Under the pieces are notes generated by a model, which saw nothing but the letters and a program-made list of their open reading frames with translations, did no database searches and was not told the DNA's origin. Position numbers and translations under genes: made by a program. Of a stretch of DNA of 59,900 bases, positions 41,403-50,352 are shown piece after piece. Where the stretch lies: positions 1 to 59,900 of the forward strand of contig CANJXI010000016.1 of NCBI GenBank assembly GCA_947478785.1, given 5' to 3'. This DNA comes from Caulobacteraceae bacterium (lineage in GTDB: Bacteria > Pseudomonadota > Alphaproteobacteria > Caulobacterales > Caulobacteraceae). Position 1 is the stretch's first letter; each line of letters opens with the position of its first letter.

Positions 41403-43907
41403 ATGAGCCAGACCGTTATCCCTGACCATGGGCGGCCGGGCCCCGGCGCGGGCTTCCTCGCGCCCTGCCGCGTGCTTGACCTGACCGACGAGCGGGGCCT
41501 GCTGGCCGGCCATCTGCTGGCCCAGCTCGGCGCCCAGGTCATCCAGGTCGAGCCGCCCGGGGGGTCATCCGCGCGCGGCATGGACCCGCTGGACGACCGT
41601 CCCGCCGGCCAGAATTCGCTGTTCTGGGACGCCTATGCGGCCGGCAAGCGCGGGATCGTCCTGGCGCTCCATCAGGCGGAAGGCCGCGACCAGCTGTTGC
41701 GGCTCGTGGCGCGGACCGACATCCTCATCGAGTCGGCGCGACCGGGCGAGATGCGCGCGCTGGGCCTCGACTACGAGACGCTCCGGGCGGTGAACCCCAG
41801 GCTCATCCATGTGAGCATCACGGCCTTCGGCTCGACGGGGCCGAAAGAGAACTACGCCGACGCCGACCTGGTGATCTGGGCGTCGTCCGGCGGGCTGGAG
41901 CCGCATCGCACGCCCGGCGGCCTGCCGTTGCGGATCAGCGTGCCGCAGGCCTTCCACCAGGCGTCGCTGGACGCGGCGGCAGGCGCGCTGGTCGCGCTGC
42001 TGGCGCGCGGCGAGGACGGACCGGGCCAGCACGTCGATGTCTCGGCCCAGGAAAGCTGCACGCTCTGCACCCTATCGTCTCACGTCGCCGCGGCCGTGGG
42101 CCACACCGACTTCCAGCCCCGCGGCGGGGTGCAGAGCAAGAAGCTCCTCGACCTCAGCGGCTCGGGCGCGCGGACGCGCAAGACCAAGTGGGAGGTCCTG
42201 GACGGCCTGGTGGAGATGCACACCGGCATGGGAACCGCCGCCGGCCGCTACACCAACGCCGCCTTCGCCTGGCTGCGGGAACTGGGGGAAGTCCCCGACG
42301 ACATCGCCGCCTGGGACTGGGTGGCGATCCCCGGGCGGATCGAGAGCGGCGAGCTGACGCTGGAGGACCTGGAGCGGGCCCGCGCCATCGTCGCCCGGGT
42401 GTTCGCGCGCTACACCAAGGACGAGCTGATGGACGTCGCCCAGGCGCGCGGGCTGCTGCTGGCGCCGGTGATGGACACCGGCGACCTGACCCGCAGCCGC
42501 CAGTTCGAGGCGCGCGGTTTCTTCACGACGGTGGGCGACGGCGAGCGCCAGCGCACCCTGCCCGCGCCCTTCGCGGCCGCGACCGGCGCCGCGCCCGTGC
42601 TGCGCCCGGCGCCCACACTCGGCGAGCACAACGCCGAGGTGCTGGGCGAGGCGATTGAGCTGCCCGCCACCGCCCCCAGGGAGTCGCGCCCGAGATCCCG
42701 CCGGGCGCTGGAGGGGCTGAAGGTCCTCGACTTCAGCTGGGTGGTGGCAGGACCGCTGATCGGGCGGATGCTGGCCGACTTCGGCGCGACGGTCGTGCGG
42801 GTGGAATCCTCGACCCGGGTCGAGACCGCAAGGTTGATGGGTCCCTTCCCCGGCGCCCGTTTCGACAACCAGCAATCGCTGCTGTTCGAGAACTGCAACG
42901 CGGGCAAGCTGGGGCTCACCCTCGACCTTGGCCGCGAGGACGCCCGCGACGTCGTCCGTGACCTCGCCGGGTGGGCGGACGTGGCGATCGAGTCCTTCCG
43001 CCCCGGCCAGATGGCGCGCTTCGAGCTCGACTATCCACGGCTCAAGGCGATCAATCCCGGCCTGATCATGCTGAGCACCTCGCTCCTCGGCCAGACCGGG
43101 CCGAACGCCCAGTTCGCCGGCTTCGGCAATGTCGGCGCTGCGCTCTCGGGCTTCCAGTATCTCGTGGGCGAGCCGGGCGAACTGCCGATCGGACCCTACG
43201 GCCCCTACACCGACTTCGTGGGGCCGCGCTTCTCGCTGATCGCGCTGCTGGCGGCCCTGGACCATCGGCGGCGCACGGGCGAAGGGTGGCGTCTGGACAT
43301 CTCCCAGGTCGAGGCCGCCGTGACCCTGCTGGCGCCGCAGATCGCCGACTATCACCGGACGGGACGCGTGGCCGAACCCCAGGGCAACCGCGATCACCGC
43401 TTTTCCCCCTGCGGCGCGTTCCCGGCGCTGGGCGAGGAGCGGCGTGTTGCGGTCGTGGCGCGGGACGACGGCGAATGGCGCAGGCTCGCGACGCTGATCG
43501 GCGGACCGGCTCTGGCCGCCGACCCGCGCTTCACGGATTTCGCCGGGCGCAAACGTCATGAGGACGAGCTCGAGGCGATCGTCTCGGCCTGGACCTCGGT
43601 ACGCGAGGCCGGCGCGGTGGAGGCGATCCTCCAGGGCCACGGCGTGCCGGCCTATGTGGTGGCGGCCTCCGAGGACGTGATGGCCGATACGCAGCTCGCC
43701 GCGCGGGGCCACTTCGTGCGCCTGCCCCACCCGCTGATGGGCGAGACGATCTTCGACGCCGCCCGCTGCCGGCTGTCCGGCACGCCCGCGGCCTACGCGC
43801 GGCCGGCCCCGCACTTCGGGCGCGACAACCAGCATGTCCTGGCCGACCTCCTGGGCTACGACCAGGCCCGGATCGACCGGCTCGCCGCCTCAGGCGCCCT
43901 GTCATGA
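41403..43907 (+). CDS. Tandem-fused CaiB/BaiF (class III) CoA-transferase
   Basis: An 834-residue protein made of two class III CoA-transferase units, residues about 15-420 and 435-834. Both halves open alike (RVLDLTDERGLLAGHLLAQLGAQVIQVE and KVLDFSWVVAGPLIGRMLADFGATVVRVE) and both have the GQHVDVS/GWRLDIS segment. The catalytic Asp, which forms the CoA-anhydride, is Asp604 (YTDFVG) in the second half; in the first half this position falls at His185-Gln186, so only one active site seems intact. ATG 41403 lies 11 bases after the MFS stop. It transfers CoA between acids. The stop overlaps the next start (ATGA). Confidence 0.9.
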   Translation: MSQTVIPDHGRPGPGAGFLAPCRVLDLTDERGLLAGHLLAQLGAQVIQVEPPGGSSARGMDPLDDRPAGQNSLFWDAYAAGKRGIVLALHQAEGRDQLLRLVARTDILIESARPGEMRALGLDYETLRAVNPRLIHVSITAFGSTGPKENYADADLVIWASSGGLEPHRTPGGLPLRISVPQAFHQASLDAAAGALVALLARGEDGPGQHVDVSAQESCTLCTLSSHVAAAVGHTDFQPRGGVQSKKLLDLSGSGARTRKTKWEVLDGLVEMHTGMGTAAGRYTNAAFAWLRELGEVPDDIAAWDWVAIPGRIESGELTLEDLERARAIVARVFARYTKDELMDVAQARGLLLAPVMDTGDLTRSRQFEARGFFTTVGDGERQRTLPAPFAAATGAAPVLRPAPTLGEHNAEVLGEAIELPATAPRESRPRSRRALEGLKVLDFSWVVAGPLIGRMLADFGATVVRVESSTRVETARLMGPFPGARFDNQQSLLFENCNAGKLGLTLDLGREDARDVVRDLAGWADVAIESFRPGQMARFELDYPRLKAINPGLIMLSTSLLGQTGPNAQFAGFGNVGAALSGFQYLVGEPGELPIGPYGPYTDFVGPRFSLIALLAALDHRRRTGEGWRLDISQVEAAVTLLAPQIADYHRTGRVAEPQGNRDHRFSPCGAFPALGEERRVAVVARDDGEWRRLATLIGGPALAADPRFTDFAGRKRHEDELEAIVSAWTSVREAGAVEAILQGHGVPAYVVAASEDVMADTQLAARGHFVRLPHPLMGETIFDAARCRLSGTPAAYARPAPHFGRDNQHVLADLLGYDQARIDRLAASGALS

Positions 43908-44737
43908 CCTTGGCCGAGGCTGAGGATTTCCGCGCCGAGAGCGCGTCGCTCCATGACCTGCTGGCCGGCGCCGCGGTGGCGGTCTGGGCCGAGCCGACGG
44001 ACTTCAAGGGGTGGACGCCTTACGACGTGCTCGGCCACCTGCACATGTTCAACCAGGCCGCGGCGGCGACGTTGGAGGGCGAGGACGCCTTCGGCCAATT
44101 CACCTCTGGCTTTCGCCAGGCGGCCGAGCGGGGGACCAGCGGGGTCGCCTACACCCGCGAATGGCTGGGCGAGATTTCCGGCGCCGAGCTGCTGTCCCGC
44201 TGGCGGGCCTACGCGGACGGACTGGCCGACCTCTATCGCGACATCGATCCGCGCCGCCGGGTGCCGTGGGGCCGTGGACCGGGGATGAGCGCGCGCTCCT
44301 GCATCAGCGCGCGCCAGATGGAGACCTGGGCCCACGGCCAGGCGGTGTTCGACCTGCTGGGCGTCGAGCGCCAGGACGCCGACCGCATCCGCAATATCGC
44401 GGTGATCGGGATCAACACCTATGCATGGAGCTTCCGCAACCGGGGCCTCGATGTCCCCGAGGAAAAGCCCTTCGTGGCGCTCACGGCCCCATCCGGCGCG
44501 CTCTGGACCTGGAACGATCCGGTGGCCGCGAGCCGGGTCGAGGGCCCGGCGGTGGAGTTCTGCCAGGTCGTCGCCCAGACCCGCAACGTCGCCGACACCG
44601 ATCTCGTCATAGAGGGTGTTTCCGCCCGGGACTGGATGTCGTTCGCCCAGTGCTTCGCCGGACCGCCGCACGATCCGCCGCCGCCCGGGCTGCGCCGGCG
44701 GCGGGACGAGGGTTACACGGTGTTGCAATCTTCCTGA
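43904..44737 (+). CDS. DinB-like/maleylpyruvate-isomerase-type protein (TIGR03084-like)
   Basis: A 277-residue four-helix protein of the DinB/mycothiol-dependent isomerase N-terminal type. His residues placed to bind a metal are seen in DVLGHLHMFNQ (about residue 43) and METWAHGQAVFDLLG (about residue 145). The match to the actinobacterial TIGR03084 family is by pattern. Its start overlaps the stop of the CoA-transferase, so it is co-translated with it. A thiol-dependent isomerase or hydrolase role is possible but not shown. Confidence 0.75.
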   Translation: MTLAEAEDFRAESASLHDLLAGAAVAVWAEPTDFKGWTPYDVLGHLHMFNQAAAATLEGEDAFGQFTSGFRQAAERGTSGVAYTREWLGEISGAELLSRWRAYADGLADLYRDIDPRRRVPWGRGPGMSARSCISARQMETWAHGQAVFDLLGVERQDADRIRNIAVIGINTYAWSFRNRGLDVPEEKPFVALTAPSGALWTWNDPVAASRVEGPAVEFCQVVAQTRNVADTDLVIEGVSARDWMSFAQCFAGPPHDPPPPGLRRRRDEGYTVLQSS

Positions 44738-44753
44738 AATGCGAGCGTAATAG
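44722..44753 (+). promoter_or_regulatory. GTTGCAA element with TAATAG -10-like site
   Basis: GTTGCAA (44722-44728) lies in the last codons of the upstream gene; 19 bases after TTGCAA comes TAATAG (44748-44753), ahead of the amidohydrolase start at 44810. The region after 44738 is AT-rich for this window. It may be an internal promoter of the long plus-strand array. The spacing is longer than for the other copies. Confidence 0.3.
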
Positions 44754-44809
44754 AGGCAATCAAAAGCAAACGGCGCCCGCACCGGCAGGCGCCCGAGGAG
44801 ACGCTCGAC

Positions 44810-46537
44810 ATGTCCAAATATGACCTCGTCATCAAAGGCGGCACGATCATCGACGGGCTGCGCACGCCCCGATTCCGTGGCGATATCGGCATCGCCGGCG
44901 GCAAGATCGTCGAGATCTCGAGCAACATCCCTCCCGAGGACGGCGCCGAGGTCATCGACGCCAAGGGCAAGGTCGTGGCGCCGGGCGTCGTCGACCTCCA
45001 CACCCACTACGACAGCCAGCTGTTCTGGGACCCCTGGTGCACCATGTCGGGCTGGCATGGCGTGACCAGCGTGGTGATCGGCAACTGCGGCTTCGGCTTC
45101 GCCCCCTGCAAGCCCGAGGACCGCGAGCGGGCCATGCTGTCGCTGACCCGCAACGAGGCGGTGCCGCTGGCCACCATGAAGGCCGGGATGCCCTTCGAGT
45201 GGGAGACCTTCAAGGAGTACCTCGACAGCGTCGAGAAGGCTCCGAAGGGCGTCAACGTGATGTCGTTCGTGCCGCTCGGCCCGCTCTACGGCTATGTGAT
45301 CGGCCTGGACGAGGCCAAGAAGCGGCCGGCCACCGACGAAGAAATGCAGACCATGTGCGACCTGCTCGTCGAGGGCATGGAGGCCGGCGGCTGCGGCTTC
45401 AGCCTGCAGGTGCTGGGCCAGGAAATGAACGTCCAGCTCGACTACGACGGCACCCCGATGGTCACCGACCTGATCAGCGACCGCGACCTGAAGGCCTTCT
45501 CGAAGGCCATGGGCTCGACCCGGCGCGGCACCGCCCAGATCACCGGCAACCTGGATTTCGCCGAGACCATCGCCCGCGAAAGCGGCCGCCCGGTGATCTT
45601 CAACGCCATCGGCGCCGAGGGCGCGCTGAACCAGCACGGCCGCCTGCGCAATCCGATCAAGGAGACGATCGAGCGCATCGACCGGCTGAACCAGGATGAT
45701 GGCCTGCGCATCTACGCCCAGGCCAGCTCCGTCCGCTTCGGCTCGCAGTTCACATTCGAGGACTACAACCTGATGGACACCCTTCCCTTCTGGAAGGAGG
45801 CCCTGGCCGGTTCGGACGTGAAGGTGAAGATCGAGAAGTTCAAGGACCCGGTGCTGCGCGAAGGCATGCGCAAGCTGCATGAGGACCGCGGCGGGCTGTT
45901 CGGCGCCGGCTACACCATGGACGACATCGTCGTGGCGTGGGTGCCGGTCGACCACCCGAACTATGAGCAGCTGAAAGAGTACGAAGGCTACACCATGGGT
46001 GAGCTGAAGCTGCGGCTGAACAAGCACCCGGTGGACGTGATGCTCGACATCGCGCTGATGGGCGACCTCCTGGTCGGATTCGAGACCAAGCAGATCGAGA
46101 CCCCGCCCGAGAACATGGCCCTGGTCATCAACTCGGCCATGGCGCTCCCCGGCATCAGCGACGGCGGCGCGCACACCAAGTTCGTGACCACCGCCCGGTT
46201 CTCCACCGAGTTGCTGGGCCACTGGGCGCGGGACTGCGGGATCATCTCGCTGGAGGACGCCCACTGGCGCCTCTCGGCCTATCCGGCGCAGGCGGCGGGC
46301 CTCAAGGGCCGAGGCTACCTGGCCGAAGGCATGGCGGCGGACATCATCGTCTACGATCCTGAAATCGTGGACTCCCTGCCCCGCGAGCGGCTCAACGACT
46401 ATCCGGGCAACGAATGGCGCCTGGTCCAGAAGGCGATCGGCTACAGCCAGATCATCGTCAACGGCGAGGTCACCTTCCGGGACGGTGAATGCACCCAGGC
46501 GACACCCGGCAAGCTGCTGCGCCACGGCGTGGCGTGA
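44810..46537 (+). CDS. N-acyl-D-amino-acid deacylase-like amidohydrolase
   Basis: A 575-residue amidohydrolase of the D-aminoacylase/dihydroorotase-like group. The N-terminal beta-sandwich strands (YDLVIKGGTIIDG, AEVIDAKGKVVAPGVVD) precede the metal motif LHTHYD with His64 and His66; HGVTSVVIGNCGFGFAPC follows, as in D-aminoacylases, and GGAHTKF near residue 445 carries the late metal-site region. It hydrolyses an amide or a cyclic amide/ester; the name deacylase is by family only. CGAGGAG-like site upstream of the ATG. Confidence 0.88.
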   Translation: MSKYDLVIKGGTIIDGLRTPRFRGDIGIAGGKIVEISSNIPPEDGAEVIDAKGKVVAPGVVDLHTHYDSQLFWDPWCTMSGWHGVTSVVIGNCGFGFAPCKPEDRERAMLSLTRNEAVPLATMKAGMPFEWETFKEYLDSVEKAPKGVNVMSFVPLGPLYGYVIGLDEAKKRPATDEEMQTMCDLLVEGMEAGGCGFSLQVLGQEMNVQLDYDGTPMVTDLISDRDLKAFSKAMGSTRRGTAQITGNLDFAETIARESGRPVIFNAIGAEGALNQHGRLRNPIKETIERIDRLNQDDGLRIYAQASSVRFGSQFTFEDYNLMDTLPFWKEALAGSDVKVKIEKFKDPVLREGMRKLHEDRGGLFGAGYTMDDIVVAWVPVDHPNYEQLKEYEGYTMGELKLRLNKHPVDVMLDIALMGDLLVGFETKQIETPPENMALVINSAMALPGISDGGAHTKFVTTARFSTELLGHWARDCGIISLEDAHWRLSAYPAQAAGLKGRGYLAEGMAADIIVYDPEIVDSLPRERLNDYPGNEWRLVQKAIGYSQIIVNGEVTFRDGECTQATPGKLLRHGVA

Positions 46538-46553
46538 GGCTTAGGAGATCCTG

Positions 46554-47816
46554 ATGTCGAGAACGCTCACGGCCGACAATTTCGGACCGATCTTCGACGC
46601 CGACAACCACTACTGGGAGACGTCGGACTCCTTCATGCGCCACCGCGATCCCAAGTTCCGGGACCGCGGCCTGCGGCTGGTGGAGCATGAGGGCCAGGTC
46701 CGCTACTTCATGGGCGACAACCTGTGGCCGATGCTGCCGGGCCCGGGCGAACTGCACGACCGCCCGGTGCCGGGCTCGCTGTTCGAGTATTTCGCCGGCC
46801 GCGAGTCGGTCGAGGTCAGGGCGCCGTCGTTCAACCAGAAGCCCGCCGACCACCCGGAATACTACAACCGCGACACCCGCCTGAAGGTCATGGACCAGCA
46901 GGGCATCGAGGCGGTCTGGATGTTCCCCTCGCACGGGGTCTGCATCGAGGGCCCCATGCAGACCATGGCCGCCGATCCGGAGGCCTCGCTCAACATCCTG
47001 CAGGCCTTCAACCGCTGGGTCGATGACGACTGGGGCTTCGCCTACAAGAACCGGATCTTCGCCACCCCGATCCTGTCGCTGACGGATATCGACCTGGCGA
47101 TCGCCGAGCTGGAGTGGGCCCTGCAACGCGGCGCGCGGATCGTCTCCATGCGCCATGGCCCGGTGTTCACGAAAGACGGCCTGCGCTCGCCCGCCGACCC
47201 GATGTTCGACCGCTTCTGGGCGCGTCTGCAGGAGTCCGGCGTCACCCTGGTGGTCCACGCCGGCCACGAGGACGGCTACAAGGAAGTCACCACCGCCATG
47301 GCCCGCGCCTGGGGGGTGGAGTACAACCCTCTGAAGAAGTGGGACCCCACCGGGACCGATCCTGCCCTGGCCAAGGGCAAGGACTTCTCCATGCAGTTCC
47401 TGATGATGCTGCAGAAGAAGCGGCTGGTGCACGACTATGCCGCCGCGATCATCGCCCAGGGCCTGTTCGAGCGTTTCCCGAGGCTTCGGGTGGCGTTCGT
47501 GGAGTTCGGCGGCACCTGGGTCGATCCCCTGCTGCACGTCCTGCAGATGGCCCATGTGCAGAACCCCGGCATGTTCGGGAAGAACCCGGTCGACCAGTTC
47601 CACGAGAACTGCTGGGTGGCGCCCTTCGTCGAGGACAACGTGGCGCAACTGGCCACGCACATGCCCAGCGAGCGGATCATCTTTGGCTCCGACTGGCCGC
47701 ACGGCGAGGGCGTCGCCCACCCGCGCGACTTCTTCAATCACCTGGACGGTTCATTCTCCGACGATGACGTGCGCAAGATCATGGTCGAGAACGCACGCGG
47801 GCTGACCTACGCCTGA
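46554..47816 (+). CDS. Amidohydrolase family protein, ACMSD-like TIM barrel
   Basis: A 420-residue paralogue of the protein at 10000. The first strand carries FDADNHYWE (Asp17 and His19), strand 5 has LVVHAGHEDG, and strand 8 has FGSDWPHGEG with the metal-site Asp. The middle holds a lid rich in aromatic residues (YFMGDNLWPMLPG). Decarboxylase or hydrolase activity is expected. It follows the D-aminoacylase-like gene by 16 bases, with GGAGA upstream. Confidence 0.88.
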   Translation: MSRTLTADNFGPIFDADNHYWETSDSFMRHRDPKFRDRGLRLVEHEGQVRYFMGDNLWPMLPGPGELHDRPVPGSLFEYFAGRESVEVRAPSFNQKPADHPEYYNRDTRLKVMDQQGIEAVWMFPSHGVCIEGPMQTMAADPEASLNILQAFNRWVDDDWGFAYKNRIFATPILSLTDIDLAIAELEWALQRGARIVSMRHGPVFTKDGLRSPADPMFDRFWARLQESGVTLVVHAGHEDGYKEVTTAMARAWGVEYNPLKKWDPTGTDPALAKGKDFSMQFLMMLQKKRLVHDYAAAIIAQGLFERFPRLRVAFVEFGGTWVDPLLHVLQMAHVQNPGMFGKNPVDQFHENCWVAPFVEDNVAQLATHMPSERIIFGSDWPHGEGVAHPRDFFNHLDGSFSDDDVRKIMVENARGLTYA

Positions 47817-47892
47817 AGAGACTTGCGGGAGACGCGCGCCGGCGCGTCCCCAAAAGCAAGCCACCGTGTGCGGCTGACGGGGGGCCAGCCTG

Positions 47893-49161
47893 ATGAGGCG
47901 CATATACCACGGCTGGAATCTCGTCGCCTATCTCGTGGCGGGCCAGGCCCTGCTGGTGGGCGCCACCCAGACCGCCTTCGGCCTCTATGTCCTGCCGGTC
48001 TCCCACGAATTCGGCCTGTCCCGCGCCGACACCAACATGGCCATCATCCTGATGAACCTGGGCAGCGCGGTCTCGGCGCCGCTGATCGGTTGGCTGGCGG
48101 ACCGCCTCCCCGCGCGGCCGATGATCCTCACCGGCGCGGTCGCCGTCGGTCTAAGCTTCACGACACTGGGCCTCTCGCACTCGGTCCTGCTGTCGGCGAT
48201 CGTGCTCCTCGCGCTCATCGCCGCCGACGGCGCCGCCCTGCGCCCGGTCGCCGTCCTTATCGTGCGCTGGTTCGAGGCCCGCCGGGGCCGCGCCCTGACG
48301 TTCGGGGCGATGGGACTGTCGCTGGCCGGCATCCTGGTGGCCCCTGTGGTGGGCTTCCTGATCGGAAATTTCGGCTGGCGCGCGAGTGTCCTGACGTCCG
48401 GCGCGGCGGCGGCGACAATCCTGATCCTTCCGGCGCTGTTCCTTCGCTTCCGGCCAAGGCCAGAGGAGCTGGCGCGTGAAATGAACCCGGAAACGCCCGC
48501 GGCGCTGGCGATCGCCACCGACCGCCCGACGCCGCTGCGGTTCGCGGCCCTGCTGCGGATGCCGCAGTTCTGGTGCATCGGCATCGCCATCGCGATCCCG
48601 ATGTCGGTGTCCCAGGCCGTCGCCATCTCGCTGGCTCCGATCGCCGTGGAGAGCGGCATCCCGATCACGCTCGCCGCGACCTTCGCGTCGGCCGCGGGCA
48701 TCATGGCGATCACCGGCAAGGTCGGGCTGGCGCTCATCGCCGACAAGGCGAACCAGATGCTGCTGCTGGTCGTGGCCTTCTGCATCGGCGCGGTGGAGAA
48801 CCTGCTGCTGTTCTCCGTGGCGACCCACGCATCCTATCCCGTGCTGCTCGGCTGCGCGGTCCTGCAGGGCCTGAGCAGCGGCATGCTGATGCCGCTGTTC
48901 ACCGTCACCCTGGCGCGGCGGTTCGGCGCGGCGTCGTTCGGCACCGTCTTCGGCCTGATGGCGCCGATCATCGCGGTGTTGAACGCGCTTTTCGCGCGCT
49001 TCGCCGGCGAGGTGTTCGACCGCACGGGAGACTACCGGTTCGCCTTCGCGACGTTCGTCGGCCTGGAAATCTTCGCCGCCGTGCTGATGTTTTCCGCCAA
49101 CCGGTTCCGCACGCCGGCGGTCATCGCCGCCGACCTGGCGGCCGCACAGGCCCGGGCCTGA
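47893..49161 (+). CDS. MFS transporter, OFA/monocarboxylate-like
   Basis: A 422-residue major facilitator with 12 predicted membrane segments. It starts RRIYHGWNLVAYLVAGQ, typical of the MCT/OFA branch, and has the loop signature IGWLADRLPARP near residues 62-73. It resembles the carrier at 6796. The epoxide hydrolase gene follows after six bases, so it may carry the acid or epoxide-derived substrate of that module. GGGGGG precedes the ATG. Confidence 0.88.
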   Translation: MRRIYHGWNLVAYLVAGQALLVGATQTAFGLYVLPVSHEFGLSRADTNMAIILMNLGSAVSAPLIGWLADRLPARPMILTGAVAVGLSFTTLGLSHSVLLSAIVLLALIAADGAALRPVAVLIVRWFEARRGRALTFGAMGLSLAGILVAPVVGFLIGNFGWRASVLTSGAAAATILILPALFLRFRPRPEELAREMNPETPAALAIATDRPTPLRFAALLRMPQFWCIGIAIAIPMSVSQAVAISLAPIAVESGIPITLAATFASAAGIMAITGKVGLALIADKANQMLLLVVAFCIGAVENLLLFSVATHASYPVLLGCAVLQGLSSGMLMPLFTVTLARRFGAASFGTVFGLMAPIIAVLNALFARFAGEVFDRTGDYRFAFATFVGLEIFAAVLMFSANRFRTPAVIAADLAAAQARA

Positions 49162-49167
49162 TCGCGG

Positions 49168-50352
49168 ATGGACGAGCCGGAACCCGTCGTCCCCTTCCGT
49201 GTCGACATCGCCGAGGCCGATCTGGAAGACCTGCGCGAGCGCCTGCGTGAGACCCGCTGGCCGGTCGAGCTGATGGACAACGCCAACTGGCAGGCCGGCG
49301 CCAACCTCGCCTGCATGCGCGAGCTCGTCGCCTACTGGCTGGATAGCTATGACTGGCGCGCCCAGGAGCAGGCGATCAACGGCTTCGCGAACTTCAAGAC
49401 CCGGATCGACGGCGTCCCGATCCATTTCATCCACGAGCGCGGCAAGGGGCCGAACCCCATGCCGCTGGTGGTCAACCACGGCTGGCCCTGGTCGTTCTGG
49501 GACATGCAGAAGATCATCCGGCCGCTCACCGACCCGGCGTCCTTCGGCGGCGATCCGGCCGACGCGTTCGACGTGGTCGCCCCCTCATTGCCCGGCTTCG
49601 CCTTCTCCGAACCGCTGGACGATCCCGACATGAACGCCTTCGCGGTCGCCGACCTCTGGGTGAAGCTGATGGCCCGGCTGGGCTACGACCGGTTCGCCGC
49701 CGAGGGAGGCGACATCGGCGGGGCCGTGGTCTCCCAGCTTGGCCACAAATACCCCGAGCGGCTGTTCGGCGCGCACCTGCACTTCATCATGCCGTCCAAG
49801 GCGCCCTTCCCGACCCTGGCGGACTACGGCCCCGAGGAGGAGCACTGGAAGCCGAAGAACGCGACGCTGGAGAAGAACTGGGAATTCATGCGCGACGGCG
49901 CGGCCTATATGAACATCCAGCGCACCCGGCCCCAGACCATCGCCTATGCGATGCACGACTCGCCCGTGGGCCTGGCGGCCTGGCTGATCGAGAAGCGCCG
50001 CTACTGGAGCGACAGCCGCGACGGCCTGGAGTCGGCGTTCAGCAAGGACGACCTGATCACCGGGGTGATGCTCTACTGGCTGACGGAGACCTACATCACC
50101 ACCGCGCGCTACTACCACAACCGTGGATCCGGACACGTCCACGACCGCACGCCGGTGGTCGAGGCGCCCACCGCGGTGATCCAGTTCGAAGGCGACGTCA
50201 CGCTCCGACCGCGCCGGTGGGCGGCGCGCTACTTCAACGTTCAGCGTTGGAACGTGGTCCCCAGAGGCGGACATTTCGCGCCGATGGAATCCCCGGAACG
50301 GCTGGTGGAAGACCTGCGCGAATTCTTCCGTCCGATGCGAGCCGCGCCTTGA
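49168..50352 (+). CDS. Epoxide hydrolase (EHN domain), intact triad
   Basis: A 394-residue epoxide hydrolase of the microsomal type. The N-terminal EHN domain spans about residues 1-95 (FRVDIAEADLEDLRERLRETRW, YWLDSYDWRAQE). The catalytic domain has HGWP at 104-107, nucleophile Asp182 in EGGDIGG, and base His369 in RGGHFAPMESP. It opens an epoxide to a diol through a covalent ester. It lies six bases after an MFS gene and overlaps its paralogue downstream (TTGA). Confidence 0.92.
   Translation: MDEPEPVVPFRVDIAEADLEDLRERLRETRWPVELMDNANWQAGANLACMRELVAYWLDSYDWRAQEQAINGFANFKTRIDGVPIHFIHERGKGPNPMPLVVNHGWPWSFWDMQKIIRPLTDPASFGGDPADAFDVVAPSLPGFAFSEPLDDPDMNAFAVADLWVKLMARLGYDRFAAEGGDIGGAVVSQLGHKYPERLFGAHLHFIMPSKAPFPTLADYGPEEEHWKPKNATLEKNWEFMRDGAAYMNIQRTRPQTIAYAMHDSPVGLAAWLIEKRRYWSDSRDGLESAFSKDDLITGVMLYWLTETYITTARYYHNRGSGHVHDRTPVVEAPTAVIQFEGDVTLRPRRWAARYFNVQRWNVVPRGGHFAPMESPERLVEDLREFFRPMRAAP

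Noticed and set aside
43856..46525. An 889-codon open frame on the minus strand
   Set aside because: Antisense to the DinB-like and D-aminoacylase-like genes; low-complexity composition and no motif.
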